DNA from: Prorocentrum cordatum
Taxonomy: Eukaryota; Sar; Dinophyceae; Prorocentrales; Prorocentraceae
Direction: 5' to 3'
Assembly: GCA_963575745.1 (NCBI GenBank)
Contig: CAUYUJ010018316.1
Coordinates: forward strand, 385,970 to 449,969
Length of the DNA: 64,000 nt
In this document: positions 44,040 to 55,151 of the stretch, piece after piece
Position numbering within the stretch: position 1 is the first letter of the stretch
How the letters are laid out: every line of letters begins with the position of its first letter
Notes under the pieces: generated by a model
Told to the model about the DNA's origin: nothing
What the model saw: the letters and a program-made list of their open reading frames with translations, nothing else
Databases searched by the model: none
Position numbers and translations under genes: made by a program

Positions 44040-45340
44040 CGTTACCCCTCAGGCTGCGCCAGGTGGGGCGGCCGCTCTGGGATGCCCGAGGCTCGAGAGG
44101 CCCGGGAGGAGCGCCAGCTCGGAGAGCTGCGCCTCCGGAGCAGGGGCGATGCCGCACGCCTCGCCGGCAGCTGGCGGGCGCACTGGACGCACGGACCCCG
44201 GGTCGGCACGATCGAAGCGGGCACGGGTCGGGGGTTCGTAGAGGGACTTTTTTTTTTTTCATCCCGTGCGTGGTGACTGCTGTGCAATCGGCTGGCACCA
44301 ATACGCTATCCACTGGCCTGTGTGGCAACAGGCGCTTCGGGGACGGATGCAAGGCGTGAAATCGAGCAGCTAGCGAGAATCACTGCATCTTCGCCGCACC
44401 CTGGATCCTTACCCTTGAGGTAACGCCTCCGCCTGTGCCGCGCAGCCCCGTTGGGGCTGGGGAATGGGCCCAGCTGCATGCTCCCGTTTGACGCGTTTCC
44501 TTCTTCCAGGGGCCGTTCGGAGCGACTTTCCTTCCATCCCCACCTTTGCCCCTGCCCCACCTTCTCTGGTCCCACCAAACGGGAAAAACGGGTACGAAGA
44601 CCGACAGCCGTTCTTGTCCATGCTGAGCCAGCTTCGCTGTCGGCGTCGCTGCGGACGCTGTGCACTTGAGACAGAAGGCCGCCTGCCCCAACAGGCCGCC
44701 GCTATCGGTTCTGGGCAACATCTTTGCTGCTGGACATTGGGTCGGCGTCGCCCCCACATGCTAATATTATGTGTGCGTCGCTCCCCCAGGGGCAACGCGC
44801 GCACCGAGAAGTCTTACAGTATGTGCGTCGTGGCTGGCGCTTTCTGGCCACACCGCTCGGGAAACGACGCACTACAAGATGGGTATACTGTGTGTTCGGG
44901 TCGGACGCGCACCTCCAAGGAGGACACATAGTACTATGATGTCTCTGTGCGTGCCGTTGGGGAAAACACGCAAAACGAATGCTGGGAAAGCACGGCCGTG
45001 TCGTTTCCAAGAGCCACTGAGATCGACTCCTTCTTTCCGTGCCCCCGTCGGGCGTCCGAATCCAGGTCGGGACCTGCGGAGTTTCGGGGCGGACCTCCAC
45101 GCTGTGACTCGGGCCTGCGGAGCGCCGGGCCGGGACCGTGGGCGTGCAATATTTGTTGTTCTTCCGAAGCCATTCCAAATCCTTCCAAGGGGGCTTGGAG
45201 CTTGGACGTTACCACCGCGTACGTGGTTCCTATTTCTTTTGCCTGCGCGTTGCAGGTGCGCAAGCTTGCTTCATGTTCTGTCTTCGTCGTTGTCGTCGTC
45301 GTCCCCGTCTCGGCGGCGGACGCCAGCTATACCTAAAGTG
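44040..45340. other. Intergenic, no gene seen
   Basis: GC-rich sequence with a T11 run near 44248 and loosely repeated GTGCGTCG words at 44770-44960. No convincing frame on either strand. Confidence 0.5.
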
Positions 45341-45640
45341 GACCTGGCCCTGACCGATCCTGGGCCCAGGATCGGTGCAGGAGTACAATTGGTGTCCTCC
45401 CGTCTTCTTACACTACTACCCCTCCTGCCTCGTCTGTCTCTTCCCTGCTCGGGATGCAGTGCGGACTATTCGCAGTGCCTCGCAATGTCGGCCTGTTTTG
45501 AGGTGCATCGTGTCCCGCAAGCTCGGCCTGCCTCGGATAGGTGCTCAGATCTGTCCACCACTGCCGTCCGTCTAGACCTTCGACGCCTGCACTGGTCCTG
45601 GCCGGGCTTCTTCTGGGCCCAGGATCGGTGTGCACGCCCT
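45340..45640. repeat. Paired GGGCCCAGGATCGGTG words
   Basis: TGGGCCCAGGATCGGTG occurs at about 45361 and 45616. Variants occur near 39938 (with an extra ATCG), 50857 (GGGTCCAGGATCGGCG) and 50920. The word is part of an unresolved dispersed repeat. Confidence 0.5.
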
Positions 45641-45794
45641 CCTGGCTTTGAGTCGGGCCTGTCCCTCTATAGGGGGAGTATTCAAAAATAGCCAAAAATA
45701 GTCAGGGGACGATTTTTTTGACTAGTTTTGACCATTTTTGATTATTTTCGGACTATTCGGAACTTTTCTTCCAAAAACGCCTTGTAGGAGGACA

Positions 45795-45945
45795 TGCCCG
45801 ACCTAATCCTGGCTCAGCCAGGAGCGGGGCTCGAGCCCCCCTGGCGGCGCATCTGGCGCCGCCCCTGGAGCGCTCCGCGCGCCAGGGCGAGGGGTCCAGG
45901 GCCGATCCAGGAAATCCGCGCGGAGCTTCGGAGGTTCTGCCCTCT
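45795..45945 (+). repeat. Dispersed copy of the palindromic introner-like family
   Basis: It holds CCCCCCTGGCGGCGC, then TCTGGCGCCGC, then CGCTCCGCGCGCCAGGG, then GATCCAGGAAATCCGCGCGG. This is the same order as the centre and right arm of the HAD gene intron. It is not inside a recognisable gene. It follows an AT-rich pocket (45680-45775). Confidence 0.7.
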
Positions 45946-46519
45946 TGCTTTCGGGCGTCCGCTGGCACAGTCGTGCGCGAGCTAGGTTCGGGGAAACGTA
46001 AGACTCGAGTAAGCCGGAACTCGGGTTTGCCGACGTTTTTTGACGAGCGCGTCCTGGATTTTGACGGTCCAGTTCTCATGGGATGTTGCAGCGGGAGCTC
46101 GCGTCAAATTTCAGATTGGGTCTCGTCATTTTTATGATGCCCCGTCGGGACAACCCGAGTCCCCCTTACCCCAGTCTTACGTCTTCCCAATAGGTGGCAG
46201 GCAAGCTAGTTGTCATAACGCCGTAGGCTCATGACGACCCTAGGGCCCTGTACCGAATAGCCTTCAAGGCTCAACTGCAATACGTATCTACCACGAGTGG
46301 AAAATGAAGGCAGCCACTGGACAAGCGGAGGGGGAGGGGAAGAAAGATACATAATGCAATCATGTGGTCACAAAACATCTACTATCCATTCCAATACTGT
46401 TGCTTCGGCCTGGAATGCCGGCCGTATGCCGGTGAGTTTCCGCGCAGAACACCCTATCTCGACACGCTCCTGCCCATCCACGCCATACACCATGCCCCAA
46501 GCAGCCGACCCGCATCTAC

Positions 46520-47650
46520 GCAATCCGCCGTCGACGCAGACCATCAGCCGACGATGTCATTGTGATTCTTGTCGGAGGCGCCCCCGGTCGATCTCGAGAT
46601 CGGTGTTGGTGTCCATGGCCAAATTAACCATGTAGTCGGCCGTGCTGTTGAATTTCTGGGCAGATCAAATGGTGAACGGGTCAATATCGCGACGTGGTCT
46701 CCACCCAGACTGCCAAATATGTTTTAAAAGACTGCAAATTCGTCTGAAAATTGTCTCCAAGTTGGGAGCTCGTAAGACAGCCTCCAAATTCACCACTTGC
46801 GCCACTCCAAGGCAATCCACTTGAAACCACACCCGCTTGTGAAGAACGTTCCACTTGTCGTTGTCCGGGTGCGGCTGGAGCTCCGGGAGATTATTCGGAC
46901 CTTCAGCGCGGGGTTGGAGAATACTCTGTGGGGATACCGCCGTGGAAACTTGAACATGAAGGCCAAATAAAGAGCATGTGTTCCGAGCGAAAACTGCAGT
47001 TCCCTTCAACCATTCTGCTCTGGATGGCGTGCGGGCCCGCATCGATCGTTAGTCTGAGCCCCAAATTGCGCATGACGGGTCCTCCCAAGCTTGTTGGTGA
47101 CCACGCTGGTTATGAATCATGTCTGCAGCACGGCGCTTCTGACTCGAGCCCAAGGCGGAGACGGTTTCCCACCATGATTGGTTTCGATACTCCCGTGCCC
47201 ACAGCAAAGGATTCTCCTGGCTGGTAAGGCCAGTGGAATGTTCATCTCAAGCAGCCGTGTAGATGTCGCGTAAGATCCGGTTCGTGCAGAGATCGATACC
47301 CGTGTAGCCGTACAACTGTCGGACCATCGCCGCAGAGCGCCGGTTGAATTCCATTGGCCCCTCCCCCCGCCGGTGGCGGAACCGGAGCATGTGGCGGGCC
47401 CGCTTGTTTTCCCATCGTTGTACTTCGTGAAGCAAGGTTGCTGTTACGTGCCAAGATTCGCCACCAAAGACAGCGGACGTTGCCGAGGAGGTCGCCCAAA
47501 CGCGAGGCCGGGGAAGGACGGGGCCCCGAGCGTAGAATGACGATTTGTGCTTGAGGAACACCCTGTCCGCAGCAGCCTGGCGGGACCTCATGTTAGCGGC
47601 TGAACGTCCCTCTCTATCGAACAACTCTTCCAACAACACCATCTCGTCGA
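46520..47650 (-). pseudogene. LINE post-RT and RNase H-like tail remnant
   Basis: The segment 47247-47642 has the usual post-RT pattern: VFGGESWHVTATLLHEVQRW, ENKRARHMLRFRHRRGEGPM. After a shift, RNQSWWETVSALGSSQKRRA follows. Further on, WFQVDCLGVAQVVNLEAVLR and RICSLLKHIWQSGWRPRRD lead to TGA at 46665-46667 and then SAQKFNSTADYMVNLAMD, the F-N-x-x-A-D-x-x-N-x-A-M-D ending seen in RNase H-like tails. The TGA stands where Trp (TGG) is expected. The first half of the RNase H-like part is too degraded to identify catalytic acids. Confidence 0.62.
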
Positions 47651-47692
47651 CGACGGCATATTCTTTGCTTCACAACTAAGTCGTGTGAAAAA

Positions 47693-48700
47693 TCATGGCG
47701 CAAAACTCCCCCCCGGAAGAATCTCCAGGGACCTCGGCTTCCAATACAGTTCATGTAGGTGGAATTGCCGAGTAATGTCATTCATCATTATGTTCAAACT
47801 CACCTGGTCCGCCGCAAGCAAAATAATGCTATCGCACCACACAGCGTGGTTCACAACAACATCACGATCTCCAAACTTCAACCTGAAACCGAATCCTTTG
47901 GCGCCCCACGTTTGAATCAAGGGCTCCATCAAATAATCTGCCAAAGCATTCCACTCGTCCTGGGTCTCAATTCTGCCTTGCTTGCCTCCCTGGCTGTGAT
48001 CGACGGAGGGCGTGCTCCCGACTCGAGGTAAGTGAATCGTGGCCCGTATCCCGGTGACCTCGCGGAGGTGCGCGGCAACCAATCCAGAGCTAGCCTCTTG
48101 AGCTTTCAGGGAGGTGGCAATGTGCTCGTGATGCATCGAGTGGAATGCTAATTCAACGTCTTCTGCTGCAGTCAGTAGGCCCATGCTCCACTTCGTAGAT
48201 AAGTGAAGTAATTGTCGGACCAGCGCTATCAGATGTCCCGTCTTGCATCCGGGTCGAAAACCGTACGTGTGCACAATAGATGGGCGAAGTTGTCGTCGTA
48301 ACTGGGGAGGTAAGCTTAGCATGTACCATTTTTGCAACGAAGCCGATTTGCAAATCCAGCGGAAGTCTTTGAAAGCCTCAATGCTTGTAGTCTTCGGAAT
48401 GCCCAGGAAGTCTAAGATTCGCCAAAATGGCGACTCGCCCCCAGCCCCAAGTTCAACCAATCTTTGACCAGTGTATATATTTGAAGGGCCTCTGGCCACG
48501 GAATCGTCTTGCATACTTTGGCTGGGATGCCATCCGCACTGGCGCCTTTGCCTTCCGACAGGGGGGCTCGAGCTTGCAATGCGTCGTACAAGGCCAACGC
48601 CGGAGATCGCGAATAATGGCCATCTTGGCGGTCAGCATGGGCAGAAGAAGATGTCGCAAGTAAGCGAGACATTTGTGCCGGATCGTCATACGCAGCATTC
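47693..48700 (-). pseudogene. LINE reverse transcriptase domain remnant
   Basis: The upstream frame gives LQARAPLSEGKGASADGIPA. After a shift near 48430 the sense continues LDFLGIPKTTSIEAFKDFRW, YGFRPGCKTGHLIAL, motif A EDVELAFHSMHHEHI (catalytic Asp kept, second Asp replaced by His), motif B QGGKQGRIETQDEWNAL and motif C VNHAVWCDSIILLA. Motif C is W-C-D-S where active enzymes have F/Y-A-D-D. From memory, dinoflagellate LINEs often have A-D-N. The last box therefore lacks the second acid and the Ala, which with the frameshifts points to a dead enzyme. Confidence 0.82.
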
Positions 48701-48899
48701 CCAAAACGACGACGGCCAAACTCCAAGAGTCCATGCAGCCACTGAGTGTGATCAGTCGGCATGCTTTGGGCAAGGTCCAGGCGCACGGGTTGGAAGCTTC
48801 TCCGAGGGACGCTTTTGGCCAATCCCGCTAGTCTGCGCTGCCATTTGCTGCGAGCACGCTGTCGCCGTATCTTGCGGATATTTCTTTCGATGGCTCGCA

Positions 48900-50011
48900 C
48901 TTCAGGTCTGTGTCCCGTTCCCCGGAATTGCGCCCTCAAAGAAGATACGTTCTGCGCAAGTTTCGTATCTTCCTCGTCCTGGTCAGTGGTAGAAGAGGTA
49001 TGCGGCGTCTGGATGGCCAGGTAGAGTAAACATGTCTCCAAATGCGCCAAGTCGAACGTGCACTTCGTAACTTCACGCTGGAAGCGGTCCCAGTCAGTAG
49101 GATGCTTGGGCCGCCACCCTTTGAGAGACGGAGGTCCCGGGGGAATATTGAACATGACATTATGATGTTTTGGATGGGCCATGATTGGTCTATGATCTAG
49201 TGAAAATCGTTTGTAAGTGTCATTAAGTGTTGCATGAATTAGTGGATACGCCAAACCCTCGATGCTGTCTGAACCACAAACGTAATCAATCTGAGAACGT
49301 GCCAAAGAAGTACGCTTGACACCACATGTCCAGACAGACTCGCGGCATGCACCAGCCGCACAAGTATTTAGAGTTCGTAGATTATGTTGTTGTAGCCATT
49401 GAAGTACGCCTTGCTGTTGAGCGGGAGTGTGAGTTTTGAGAGGTGGGAGGAGAGAGTGTCCAGGAACGCCGTCGGTATTCCGAGGTAGTGTGGTGTTGGC
49501 GTTTTGTCTCGTTTCGTTTCCGAGCATGAATGCATGTAAAATTCGTGAGTCTCCGCTTGAATCTGTTCCAGGAGAGTGTCATGAGCACCAGTGTCGGGAG
49601 GATGATGAAGAATGTGGACAGAAAAGATACACAAACGGTCAAATCATAATCCGGCCCAGTACTTCCCGAAACGGACGCCGCAGATGTGGTGCCCGACGTT
49701 TGCGGGAATCAGGAAAGCGCACTCCTCGCCAGTGGTCCCTCCGTCGATGTCGAACTGCGTAGCAGAAGAAACTATTGTGTACCCGCCGATAATCTTCCCA
49801 GCTGGCCATTTGGAACTTCCTGAAGACATACAAGCTCATGGCCGAGACTCAATCCTTGAAGATTGCGCCCAATCGTCTTTCCAGCTCTTATCCCCTGCTT
49901 CTGGAGGTTCCAAACTCGAGCCCCCGGGGCACCCCTAGCGGCCTCGCTTGAACCTGTCGAGGGCTGCGGTCGCTGCCTCGGCGGTAGGTTTTGGAAGTAG
50001 TCGGAGGCCAC
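48900..50011 (-). pseudogene. LINE AP endonuclease domain remnant
   Basis: VWNLQKQGIRAGKTIG and ELVCLQEV give the N-terminal block with the catalytic Glu typical of exonuclease/endonuclease/phosphatase folds. After a shift, GGYTIVSSATQFDIDGG continues to VRFGKYWAGL, where a TGA (49644-49646) interrupts. FDRLCIFSVHILHH and LLEQIQAETHEFY follow. After a second shift near 49527, NLRTLNTCAAG, QIDYVCGSDSIEG and FSLDHRPIMA appear, the last being the catalytic S-D-H-like box. The expected D-x-N box falls in the shifted, degraded part. In the family this enzyme nicks target DNA for reverse transcription. Confidence 0.75.
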
Positions 50012-50014
50012 ATC

Positions 50015-50660
50015 TATCCCAAATGACCTGCGAATCGGGCTCCACGGTGGCGATCAGCTTAGCCTCCTCCCCCTCCTTTCCGGCGTAAAGTCTGGGCCCC
50101 ACCATAATTTGACAGTGTATGTGCCGTCGATCTCGTTTGTCGCGAAAGCCTCGACCTTGCGCAGCTTGGAGTTCTGCTTGGCGGTCTCAGGCTTGGGCTG
50201 CCACCGTACCCCGAGCTGCTTCCCATTCCACTTGTTTCCTTCGTTCCTCAGGTGCTCGTTCCAAGTGTTGCCAATCTCTTGGAGACACGATGTGGTGATG
50301 GGGATGCGGATGGTCGCGTTCTTGTTGGAGTGGAGCTGGAACTCGCCTGCATCTTCAGTTTGGAGAAGACCTCGGCGGCTCTGGGCCTGTCACAATGCCC
50401 TCGTTCGTCACGTTGTTGAACTCGCAGAAGCCTCGGATCTCCAGTCAGGTGGGTGTGAAGGTTGTCGAAAGGTTTCCCGATGATTCCATCCTCTGCAGGC
50501 AGTTCTCGAAATCGGCTTACCTCTGTTCCACCGTATTCATCCTGCCTTGGACGACCCCGATCTGCTTCGTGAACTCCCTACGCAAGCTGCCGATAGCCGT
50601 ATCGGTGCGCGAATTGATGCTTTGCTGGATCTAGCTGACCCAGGCCAGCATACCTCCGGT
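50015..50660 (-). pseudogene. LINE 5' coding remnant (ORF1-like region)
   Basis: The minus strand reads INSRTDTAIGSLRREFTKQI and VVQGRMNTVEQR (coiled-coil-like heptads), then LEIRGFCEFNN. After a shift it continues FQLHSNKNATIRIPITTS, NTWNEHLRNEGNKWNGKQLG, KVEAFATNEIDGTYTVKLWW and, after another shift, VEPDSQVIWDRCGLRLLPKP. A stop (TAG) sits where the coil continues after VEQR. The order coil, folded domain, then endonuclease fits a LINE. The function is inferred to be nucleic-acid binding. Confidence 0.55.
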
Positions 50661-51769
50661 GGACGACATGGCCCTCGCGGGAGGCTATAGGTCTGGACAG
50701 GGGAGCGGAACAACTGAATATATGGGTGAGAGGTTGATGCCCTGATGCCTTGATACCTTGAGCCAGAGGCACCAGGTGCCTCTGTGGAAACGATGCGAGG
50801 CACCAGAAGGGGGAGTGCTGAGCACACGCACGGGTTTCCTGGCCAGGCTCCTCCTGGGTCCAGGATCGGCGTGTACGCCCTCCCGGCCCAGCCAGGAAGG
50901 CGTGTGCTCCGATCCTGGGCTCAGGATCATCGGCGTGGCCAGGATCGGTGCAAGCGTACGGCTGATGCCCTCCTGCAGACGCCCTCGCTTGCCCTCGAAG
51001 AGGCCCCCCCGAGAGGGTCCGATCCCTTCAACACGCCTCATCTAGGGCTGCCTATACGACGGGACACGACAAGAACGACGACGACGACTACGATGACGAC
51101 GACGAGTCAATCAGAACAGCGTCTTCCACGCGCCGACAGGGTCGGCGGAGTTGTGTGTGTACATCTATATATATATGAACCACTACGACCACCCCTCGGG
51201 TGATAAGGAGGTTGATGGGGTGGGGTGGAAAGAACCAACTGCTGGCAGATGCGATGGGTGTGATGATGACGATGCTGGTGGCGCACCCTCGAGTTAGGGT
51301 CGACGAGTCATGAGGATGTTGCGCTGCGGTGTAATGTCACCGTCGTCCCCGCTTTCGATCTCACTCGATCGATCCCACTATCGACCTCACGGCCAGTCTT
51401 TGTTCCAATGGGTACAGCGACCAACGCATTCAGCGATCGATTCCATTAGTGACCTCACACTGAAGGGCGCTGAGTACGATGATGATACCATCGGGACACC
51501 ATCGAGCTGAATCAGTGCCACCGCCATTGCGCTGTGATGGATGCTTGCTGACTGTGGTGGTTGACTGTTGACGGCGACTTGAAGGGTCTTCTGCACTCGT
51601 GCCATCGCCTCCAAGTGCACTGCGCGCTAGTAGTAGGCAGGGCGCTCCGTGGGCCCAACTAAGCGTTCTAGTTGCTCCTGCGCACTCGCTGCTGTTGGAG
51701 AGTGCATTGTTTGCGCTCACATATCGATCGATCTCATGATCCACTTCACTATCGATACCAAGGCGGGAC

Positions 51770-51860
51770 AACCCCCAGCTACCGCCTGCTCACCGCCGAC
51801 GGAACACCTACGGGACACCAACGGGACACCAACGGGACACCACGGGACACCACGGTGGGA
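51770..51860. repeat. AACGGGACACC short tandem repeat
   Basis: Five to six copies of ACGGGACACCA with small variations. The surrounding 50700-52800 shows no convincing gene. Confidence 0.8.
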
Positions 51861-52839
51861 CACCCTGGGCCACCACGCACCCACTGGGGGCGGAGGGGCG
51901 GTCCACTGCATCCGAATCGCCCTAGCGGCGGCGGGATCATTCCTCTTGCGCGCCCACGCAGCTTTGCCTCGCTCGCACGCGCGACACGTACACGAAACCG
52001 AAACCGATTTCCTGGTGGGGGGCTCTCCGTTCCATTGCGATCTCACCCCCCAAACTCCGACCTTCCAGCAGCTGACCTGTGCATAGACCGCACTCGCCTA
52101 ACCTGAGAGTGCAGAGTTTCACGCCCCGTCGAGACCCTTCCGTGGTCTGCGCAGCACGGGTCCGTCCAGTTGGACTGCCGGCAGTTGGCCGTGACTTATT
52201 TTTTTCTTAGATAGACATCGATCGCGGTCCGTTTTTGGCGGTCCGGCGTTCCAGCGGATCCCGTCGCCTCCCTACGGACCGCCATCGTGCGTCGTGCCGC
52301 TGCCAGTAGCAGCGTTTCTCCTCGTTTCTCAGTCTCTTCTTCCAACTCCCAGCCCTCCTCATCCTCCCCTTCGCTCCACGCTCGCGCGAGTTATAACATG
52401 TATATGTTCCAAGATACAACTTAACAGGGCCACCGCAGGTTGCCGTGTGGCAGTAGATCAGTAGATAGACATGCCTTGGCAATTGACGTTCGCCGGTTGC
52501 ACTCGGGCACGCTCAATCTCGAACAGATTGACGCGTTTTTTCTGCTCGTGTGGTTGTCGTCAGGGAGAAATGACGATGCGTCGTGTGGGTCTTTCTGCGA
52601 CGACAGCTTCCACATTTGCAACACGCATGCTAAGCAGCTAACCGTCGACGGCTTCGACAGCAGGTCGGCGAGAGTCATCGCGGGCCCCTTGTGCTCTTCC
52701 TGGAAGTAAGCCGAGGCAACGTCGGGTCATATCGGGTAGTATCGGAAGGCCAGCTTGAGCTGGCTGGGCCCATTCTGGGCCCGTCCTGAGCGAAATTCGT
52801 CAGAAGGCTGTTGGCAGACTGCTGGGAATCCCCAGAAAT

Positions 52840-53645
<806 letters not shown>

Positions 53646-53929
53646 TCGCATTGAGTTCTGCACGAGCATGAGCTATTGGCACTTTAGCTGATATGAGGAC
53701 ACTCCACGTGTTGCCTCGGAGGCGCGCTGCGGATGACGGGGACGTGGACGTCTCAATTCTATTTGTGATAGCGTGGCTAATCGGGTGGACGGTCTTGGTT
53801 GGATACACGTGGTGTTGTCAGAGAGCTGGGGGACACATTGGGGTATTGGGTAGGACAGTGAGGACGAGAGCAGGAGAGGGATGCGGAGGAGTTTACAGAG
53901 GAGGGATGGTGGGTGGGTGGAGGTCCAGG

Positions 53930-54700
53930 AGGACGAGGAGGAGGAGGAGGAGGAGGTGAAGGAGGATGCCAAGGAAGAGGAAGAGGAGGCGGATGAAGAG
54001 GTGGAGGAGGATTAGGCGGGAGGAACAGGGAGTAGGGGGGGGAGAGGAGGAGGAGGAGAGGGAGTCGGAGCAGGAGTCAAGTTAGCCAGGTCGAACAAGT
54101 CAGCGGTCGCTGCCCATTCTCACCCTCCCTCCAAGAACATATAATCGATGATGGCCGAACTTGATCATGGCAAGGGCGTCTCCTGAGTACGCTGGGATGA
54201 AGCCGGGGGCGACCCTCCCCTCTCGGAAAAATCTAGGTGGAGGGGTCGAACCCCCCTCTCCTTCTCTTCTGCAGAGTGAAAGTCGGAGGGGGAGGCGGTT
54301 CGACCCCCTCCCCCTAGCGCGGGCAACCGAGGAGGAGGAGGAGGTGGAGGAGGAGGAGGAGGATGAGGAGGAGGAGGAGGAGGAGACCACGACTACCACG
54401 ATGCCGACGTCGACGACGACGACGAGGACGACGACGACGACGACGGCGACGACCACGGCCACGACGACGACCTGTCTGCCCGCCCGCTCGACCGACTCGC
54501 CAACGACAACGTGTCCCGCCTGCCCGACCGACTCGGCGACGGCGTCGGGGATGGCGACGACGCCTCTCGCAACGAACGACGACCAGAGGGGACGGGGGGG
54601 GGGGTGCGACGACGACGGCGACGCCGTCGCGTCGTCGTTTGCCAGCGGCGAGCTGGAGGGGGGGGCCGAACCCCCGGCCCAACTTTCGAGACGGGGGCGC
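53930..54700. repeat. GAG and GAC microsatellites
   Basis: GAGGAGGAG at 53930-54010 and 54330-54390, then GACGACGACG at 54400-54480. No gene is accepted between 53650 and 55150. Confidence 0.85.
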
Positions 54701-55151
54701 AGGGGTGGGTGGGACCCTTGTTGGGGGGGGGGGAGTCGGCTCACAAGCTGTGGAGGGCAGATTTTCGAATGGGGGGTGGTCCCGGCTCCAGGGGAGCGGG
54801 CGGGGGAGTCTGCCACCGGTGCAGCCTACGCAGAAGTCGCTCTCCCTGACGTTGGGACTGGGACGCGTTCCCACCACCCAGCGAACGGAAGGCGCGCTTC
54901 CGACGATTTGGCGAGGGGGAAAGCACGCGGGCTGCGCCACTGCATGGGGCACGTGCGAGTTCCTTTGCACGTTCGGCGACGCCCGCGTCGACGACGCGAC
55001 GGAACACGACGCCGTCTGCGCGGCTCAGTGCCGAGAGCACCATTTGGTCCTTCTCTCGAGTGGCCAGATGTTCGATGGGCGCGGCGAAGACAAAGCTCAG
55101 GAGTGGAGAAAATGCACGAACACACATCCAATTTTTCTCATAGAAGTATGA

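Larger units (their letters stand above)
46520..50660 (-). mobile_element. Decayed non-LTR retrotransposon (LINE), whole element
   Basis: Minus-strand coding sense can be followed for about 4.1 kb through all three frames, in the order ORF1-like/coiled coil, AP endonuclease, reverse transcriptase, post-RT region and RNase H-like tail. It is broken by at least four frameshifts and three or more in-frame stops, so it is not active. Its GC is nearer 50 percent, lower than the surrounding sequence. The order matches LINEs common in dinoflagellate genomes. No poly-A tail or target duplication was identified. Confidence 0.82.

Noticed and set aside
48415-48435. A second spliced-leader-like word (CGCCATTTTGGCGAATC on the minus strand)
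   Set aside because: Only CCATTTTGGC matches, and it lies inside the LINE reading frame (SRHFGES), so it is a coincidence.
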